Assembly: GCA_014529385.2 (NCBI GenBank)
Contig: CM043968.1
Coordinates: 2,798,001 to 2,862,000, forward strand
DNA from: Adiantum capillus-veneris
Taxonomy: Eukaryota; Streptophyta; Polypodiopsida; Polypodiales; Pteridaceae
Length of the DNA: 64,000 bases
Direction: 5' to 3'
Position 1 is the first letter of the stretch. Each line of letters opens with the position of its first letter. Made by a program: the position numbers and the translations under genes. Below the pieces are notes generated by a model that ran no database searches, was not told where the DNA came from, and worked only from the letters and a program-made list of their open reading frames with translations. Of this stretch, positions 58,321 to 64,000 are shown in pieces.

Positions 58321-59509
58321 TAGTGTCTCAATATTTCAATACCTCCTCGTAAATTTTGTAATTGTCAAGTAGATACAGACTTCTCTAGTGACTTGCTCGA
58401 ATGTGGTGCACACCATCGCAATCCATCTTCCATCAGATCTGGACTCCAAATTAATCATCCTGGTTACTTATGCAATAGTCTACTCCCAAAAAAAAATGGA
58501 TTTGGGCAACTTTTTGCGAATCAAAAGTAAAATTTAGTCTCTGCTTTGCGATTTTTTGTTAATTTTTAATGTTTTGCTATTTTGAATAACTTTTTTTTAC
58601 TTTTTACTAAATTTGTGTCTTTTGGAAAGGTTGTTCCAAATGGTATCAGCTACCTACTACCCAAATCTCAGTCCCAAATCATAAAAAGATACATAAATTG
58701 TGATCCATGTTTTACCTCACTTTGGCATGAAATTTGGTCAATTGTTTGTCTATGCCGTGTACAGGCTAATTTCCAACCTTTTTGAATTTGGATCCCTTAA
58801 ATTTGGAAAACCCACAATTTTAGGTGAATTTTCCAAGCTTGTGTAGGTTTTATGTAATTTGTTGATTTAGAGAGTGTTTTTGGTGTCTCCAAAGTTTTAG
58901 ACCATGTTGCTTGGAAGCACTCTCAATCCCAGCGTATCAATTATTGGTCAAATTGTCACATAGGTTCATGGATCGTGATCCATGTTCCTCCACCGAACAG
59001 GATGAAATTTTTCAGATTGATTTTTGTGAGTTTGGTGATCCCCTTTTGCACCAAATTTTTGGGTTTTGATCAATTTTCAAGCTCTGACCATCAAATTTTC
59101 TAGTTTTTAGAGTTATGGTCTCTTTAACCAACGTATGATTTTTGACCATTTTTGCCCTGAACTTCTAGGCTAAAATTGATGAGTAGCTATTACTTAGCCT
59201 ACTCCTAGGTGTTGAAATGAATCTACGGACCAAAATAGACAAAACAATGCAATTTGAAGGTGAAATGGATTGTGGAACAATACTTTCAAAGAATCGAGAA
59301 AATTGCAGAATGAAATGCCTTTTGAATGGCACTCACAACTCTCTTTGCCTATCAAGAGTAGATCTAGCAAGTCCTTGACTCCTAGCTTCTACCAAGCACT
59401 AAACCCTGTGTCTAGCTGCTTCATTCCTAAGGTGTAAACGGAATGGTAACAAAATCTTTGGAATAGAAGGCTACAAATATGACTAGGTCACTCACCACCT
59501 AAGCATCAT
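58321..59509 (-). other. Leader of the relic element, AT-rich
   Basis: Lies where the leader of the relic would be, between its gag fragment and primer site. No coding region is seen. There is no copy of the 24-bp palindrome here, unlike in the giant element's leader. Confidence 0.45.
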
Positions 59510-59527
59510 TCCTCGGCAATGGTGGCA
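59510..59527 (-). promoter_or_regulatory. Decayed primer binding site of the relic element
   Basis: Minus strand TGCCACCATTGCCGAGGA, one base from an LTR-like start. It differs from the giant element's site (31171-31188) by several transitions, but the spacing to the following TGTTAG is the same. Confidence 0.6.
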
Positions 59528-59528
59528 A

Positions 59529-60480
59529 TGTTAGTGGGTCGTCGCGAACGTCTTCAGCATAGCTGTCTCGCACTAACATAATGTTAATACTCAGGGAAGT
59601 GACTCGGATGGGGCATGAAGACTCTTTTAGGGTGTCAACCTCAAGAAGTGAACCTAAGAAACTAAGCTATCATCAGCACTTGTAAATCTATCACCTCTAA
59701 TTTAGGAAATATGTATATTTCTTCTCTCACTACTCTTGGTCATTACACCATTTTGTCGATCAAATGAACTGGTAAGGTAAAAAAACTTTAGAAGGAGCTA
59801 TAATAGTCCTAAGGACACTATCCTACAAAGTTTGGAGGTCATTCAATAGGTACCAAAATCCCAATCCATCGTGGTCCAGGTCCTAAAAATTACAACAAAA
59901 CAATTCTGATAGGTTGCTAGGAAGACTAACACTTTCATATGGCCAAAATGTGTTAAAACAACCATTTTTGCACTCAAAATTGTAGATTTATCTCGCAAAC
60001 AAGTAGTCACAAACCATTGCAAAACTAAGAATGATTATACTTAAACAAAAGAGCAAGCAACAAGGAACATGCACTTTATGTGATTGAATTTTGATTTCCA
60101 GAGGACGAGAAAAATGAATTACAATTTGCTACAGAGTTGCCGCTCACAATCATATGTACAAAGCTCTTCCAAACATTAGATAATGTTATTGTGATCCTTT
60201 CATACTAGAGATTTTGAGCTTTATACATAGGGCTTCTCATTTGGCCATGGCCAGCTTCCAAGGCTTGTCAGGCTCAAAATAAAAGAAACACATCTTAGAG
60301 TGTACAAAATGCCCAAAATGCCTCTCAATCATGATGTCTCTTTTATACAAAGACTTTTTGGAAAACTAATATGAGTATAACAAAATTATGGGCATTGGGG
60401 TGGTGTAGTCGGCTAGGAGGGTATTCCTTAAGTATTTCTACCAAACAAGGGGGATGAGTGAGAGCTAGTGGATAGTTATT
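59529..60480 (-). repeat. 5' LTR of the relic element (outer end approximate)
   Basis: Plus-strand start TGTTAGTGGGTCGTC and the following ACGTCTTCAGCATAG...CTAACATAATG align with the giant element's LTR inner end (TGTTGGACGGATACG, ACGTCAGCACAGTG, CTAACATGTAATG). The right end is set by analogy with the 951-bp length and has no sequence proof. Confidence 0.5.
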
Positions 60481-60579
60481 GCAAAGTACTATAAAGGCTA
60501 CTTATTACCACCATATTTTTGGGATTTCTAACTCTGGCTAAAAAAGAATTATACACACCATTCAGCTAAAACCATTTAG

Positions 60580-60905
60580 CACAGTACCAAATTTGGTGGC
60601 ATATTACCACAAAAGATTGGTATTGTGTAACGTAGTAGTAAGTGAATGATTGTACAGGTAGTAGATAGTACCAAAGTTGGGTAGTATAGAGTATCAAATT
60701 TGGTACAACAAACACTATAGAGTATCAAATTTGGTAGGACCAGTACCAAAGTTTGGTAATATAAAGTAACAAATTTGGTACTACAACATTCATCTAAAAA
60801 CAAAAAAGAACAATACCAAAATTTGGTACTACAGTAACACAGTAGTCAGCTAAACACTATAAAGCATAGTATCAATTTTTGGTACTATAGAGTACCAGAT
60901 TGATA
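60580..60905. repeat. Cluster of TACCAAATTTGGTA-like palindromes
   Basis: About ten variants of TACCAAATTTGGTA, a 14-bp palindrome, lie irregularly spaced among GTACTATAGAGTA-like pieces. Between them the sequence is AT-rich. The small minus ORF here (60576-60803) is made of this repeat. Confidence 0.75.
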
Positions 60906-61587
60906 ACATAGTAATAGCATTAGAAAGCGTTGATCACCTGTAAGATTCTATTCAAGAGAATCAAAAATGTTGTCAATATGGTTGGAATTGTAGTTGGGAT
61001 AAACATTGTATAGCTCCCGTTCTACTCACTTCCTTCTTCATATGGCATATTATTGTAGTTGTTTTCATATATCATTGAGGATAGTTTAAAGTGGTTATGC
61101 AGGCCACGGATAGCCTCCATCGAGAACCATATGGATCTAACAAGATGGGAGTGGATCATCACTTATGGTTTCTAATTCAGCATTGAGTAACCATCAACAC
61201 AATAGAATGATTGAAATCCTACAATTGGTATATAAATCCCAAAGTGAAGAATGCAGCACATCGTTTGGTGAAGGCAACCAAAACACCCTCTTTGTGTTGA
61301 TACTCTCACCTTCCCTTGTTGGATGAAACCTTGCATTCAAAAAATTAAACACATTAGTTGCACAATTCATGGGCCAATCATAGGGTTTTAGCTCCTCATT
61401 TGTCAGGGTTCTCTTGATAATAGCACCTACACCATCATGCTCTCATTTTCCATGTCCTAAAGTAGAGAAGTTATGCATCCTATGCAATCCTGTCAATTGA
61501 CAATACCTAGCTACAAAACAGTGTGGTCATCGTGCTTTGAACTATGAAGCAGCACCATTTGACCATATCCAATGATAATGCAAACTG
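60906..61587. other. No feature seen
   Basis: AT-rich unique sequence without recognisable genes, repeats or element ends on either strand. Confidence 0.5.
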
Positions 61588-63330
61588 TGAGGGCCATGCC
61601 AGGTACCGGCTGTAATTCCTTCCCTCAACTACACCACAATTCCTAACATCCCTTCCACTTGAGACCGACACAAAGACAGGGGTCCTCCTGCTATTTGATG
61701 CCAACTCAAGGGGGTATTAACATTCACTTTTGTCACTTGGGTCCCTTAACCCAAAAACACCTTTCCTGATCAATTCCACTTACCATTCAAAATCATCAAA
61801 TTAAATTAGAACATCAACCTACCAGGGTCAACTAGTGGGAGTTCTCTAATTCACCAGTGGTTCAAGGTCACTAGCGCTTTTTTCTTGATTAGGACCAAGC
61901 ACAGTCGTCAGTGCGTTCCCCTAAGATGAGTGGAATTACTGGCAACACAAATCCCTCATTCCCAAGCTGGTTCCCACTCCGTAGATCGGATTCCCTTTCC
62001 CCATACTTGACTCGACCAACTGGACAACATAAAATTGGGTTCAACTTTTCGGCCAAAAAATTAGCACTTTGGAGTCCACCACCCACCAAACCATTTGATA
62101 ACTATACCTTTTGAAGGTAGTACTATGATACTAGAAACCAATCTTCTAGTTATTTCAATCCAAGAATACATTTCAAGCATTTGACAACAGCATGCAAACT
62201 ATTGCATAGCCTTGCAATTGTGAATTTAACAGGTTGTTCCCACCTTTCTTTACCCTTTTAAATATTTTAATTTCCTTCTTCCTTTAGTGATACTAAAGAT
62301 ATCTAGTTATTTTTCAAGAAATCACAAAAACCTTGACAAGAATATCCCAATCCTCATCCTAGGACTCGGGTATTGTATCTCCTCTATCACATGTTGAGGC
62401 GGCGCCTTCACACAATTTCCATTGGGTTATTTTGTTTGCAAAAGGCATTAAAACATTCTACTTTAGGCTCCTTTAAATAAAATGTATGAGAAGTAGAGCT
62501 CTGTCCGGCTGATGTGGACGAGTGCGGGATAGCCCATTTAGGTTCCTAGCCTTTTCAAGGTTCATTTTTACCAAAAAAAATTAAAAACAAGTGTTCTTTA
62601 ATTTATCACAACTCCCTTCCTTATCTGATCCATTCCCAAGATCCTTTCCTTCTTTCCTTATCCCTTCGCCATCAGGCTACCTAGACTAGGCTGATTTCCA
62701 GACGTATCTACGGGTCCCTATCACCTAGCCAGGACTCACTACCATTTATTCCCAATTTCAGGGCATTGAATGATCGTGAGCTCAAAATATAGACCAATGG
62801 TTCTTAGTCCTAGGCAAAAATGACCATTTCCCATTGTATCCCACATGCAAACACTTGCACCGGCCTTTTACCAAGCAGTAGAAGAAAATTATACACGTAA
62901 ACTTCTATGTTATGCTAGGCTATCCACCTCCAACCTTCTCGGTAAATTCTTAGTCCTAGGTAAATCCTTTGGTTTCAATATCCTTTTAATGTCTACTCAA
63001 ACATGTCATGAAAAAAAACCACGAGTCTCTTGAGAGTTAAAGTTTTGTCTCGATGTAAGTTTCAAGTTAACCCTGTCTTGGAAGAGTCCCATTGGTTTTA
63101 TTTGCATCATTTGCAATACATGGGGCATCTCCATGGAGTCCTTGCAAGTTTTATGTTCAAGAAACACGGTCATCACTTTTGTGAAGCTATCCCCTTACTC
63201 CCACCTTCCCAATCACAAAGAAAACTTGAAAGTAAACAAACTTGAGATGAGCAATGCATATGCTTTCTACATTGGCCCTTTCTTGAGTTGTCAATACTCG
63301 ACTTTAGAATGCAAGACTTCAATTATTAAG
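61588..63330 (-). repeat. Diverged LTR of the nested family
   Basis: Plus strand TGAGGGCCATGCCAG, CCACTTGAGACCGACAC and CAACTCAAGGGGGTA match the left end of the nested LTRs (7440-7740) in order. Further on, GGGCATCTCCATGGAG and the following AAGAAACACGGTCATCAC match 8840-8900. The 158-159 bp repeat is absent, the right end is not visible, and no Met-tRNA primer site is seen to the left. It may be an old solo LTR or a truncated copy. Only one copy of the about 150 bp left-end duplication is present. Confidence 0.7.
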
Positions 63331-64000
63331 GCAAATAATCTTAAACTTTCTTTGATAGATTATGCAAGAGATGATTAGTTATTATGCATGAGCAGGACCC
63401 TTTTTATGAGTGATAGTGAGACAAGAAAATGTGACATTCCTAAGAGTGGACAAGCTTGTGTAGGGAAAAATGTTCATGTTGAGAAAGCTCAAAAAAACCT
63501 CTTGTACGATGGGATTTAGGCTTACCTTTGTTCTTGTGGAGAGGATTAAACTTATAGCAAGAAGAGGCTTATGGTTTCGGGACTTTCCAATTGATAAGAG
63601 AGGGGATAACCTTAATTGGAAGGAAATTCCCACTTCCAAGGAAAAACTCCATTGATTAAGATAGAATTACCCTTCAAAACTTAACTCTCCTTGAGAGAAT
63701 TAGTATTAACTTGTTTGTATCACTAAACAGATCTTACATACATGCTCGTTTTCTCTTTGAAAGAAGGAAATTCCTATTTCTTAAATCTAAAGAAAAACTT
63801 ATGAACCTTTCATAAGAGCATTCTTTTTAGAGTAAACTATAATGCCACTTGGCATAGAATGGTTGATTCCAAAAAATTCCAATACTTAAGTGCCCGTGAT
63901 TATGTGGAAATTATCTCGTGCATCTTGAAAATCAAAAAGATATTTCTGGAGGGGTTTAAGGTTACTCATAGATATTAATCATCATCCAACATGCATGCTA
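63331..64000. other. No feature seen
   Basis: AT-rich sequence with opposing short ORFs at 63382-63639 and 63470-63655 that show no known motif. It may continue the LTR-related sequence to the left, but I cannot align it. Confidence 0.4.

Overview
The window reads as intergenic heterochromatin from a large, repeat-rich plant genome. A fern, lycophyte or gymnosperm would fit, but the sequence alone does not settle which. I recognise no intact host gene and no RNA gene. Almost everything is LTR retrotransposon sequence inserted into other LTR retrotransposons, plus one long satellite and several microsatellites.

Positions 1-32140 are one giant Ty3/gypsy element in minus orientation. Its 5' LTR is 31190-32140, with a tRNA-Asp-like primer binding site at 31171-31188. 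Its 3' LTR is cut by the window edge and ends at 389, next to a polypurine tract at 390-403. The leader (29.5-31.2 kb) leads into gag with a long unfamiliar N-terminal extension (29477 to about 28.25 kb), capsid and zinc knuckles (28.2-26.7 kb), protease, reverse transcriptase and RNase H (25.6-22.8 kb), and the end of integrase (7437-6773). After a 2.9 kb spacer comes an extra reading frame of about 1,100 codons (3810-441) with a long coiled coil and no function I recognise. A perfect or near-perfect 24-bp palindrome occurs eight times, only in the leader and the spacer.

A second, smaller element family sits inside that integrase gene at 7438-22818. It has the unusual layout LTR-internal-LTR-internal-LTR. 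Its LTRs are 2.9-3.8 kb long. They carry a 158-159 bp tandem repeat (3, 6 and 6 copies) and, in two of them, six evenly spaced CCAAT boxes just upstream of a TATA box. The internal regions keep only a reverse transcriptase fragment, so the element is non-autonomous. A deletion removed the outer end of the third LTR together with the host element's RNase H-integrase junction.

From 32.1 to about 39.0 kb lies a plus-strand Tat-lineage gypsy element. It has a duplicated small ORF upstream of gag, then gag, protease, RT, RNase H, a second archaeal-type RNase H and integrase. It is followed by a 5'-truncated copia element (39.4-41.97 kb) with a short 3' LTR. Then come purine-rich simple sequence (42.0-42.7 kb), a small unassigned open segment (42.9-43.2 kb) and a satellite of ten units of about 410 bp, full of palindromes (43.3-47.4 kb).

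The rest holds a non-coding, LTR-like stretch (47.4-52.2 kb), a plus-strand chromovirus-like pol fragment split by a 2.4 kb insertion (52.45-56.3 kb), a minus-strand relic of a relative of the giant element (gag fragment 57.6-58.3 kb, primer site and LTR start near 59.5 kb), and a diverged LTR related to the nested family (61.6-63.3 kb). In the coding parts, in-frame stops are mostly TAG or TAA where glutamine is expected. Cytosine deamination explains this most simply. It is strikingly consistent in the giant element and is examined in the findings.
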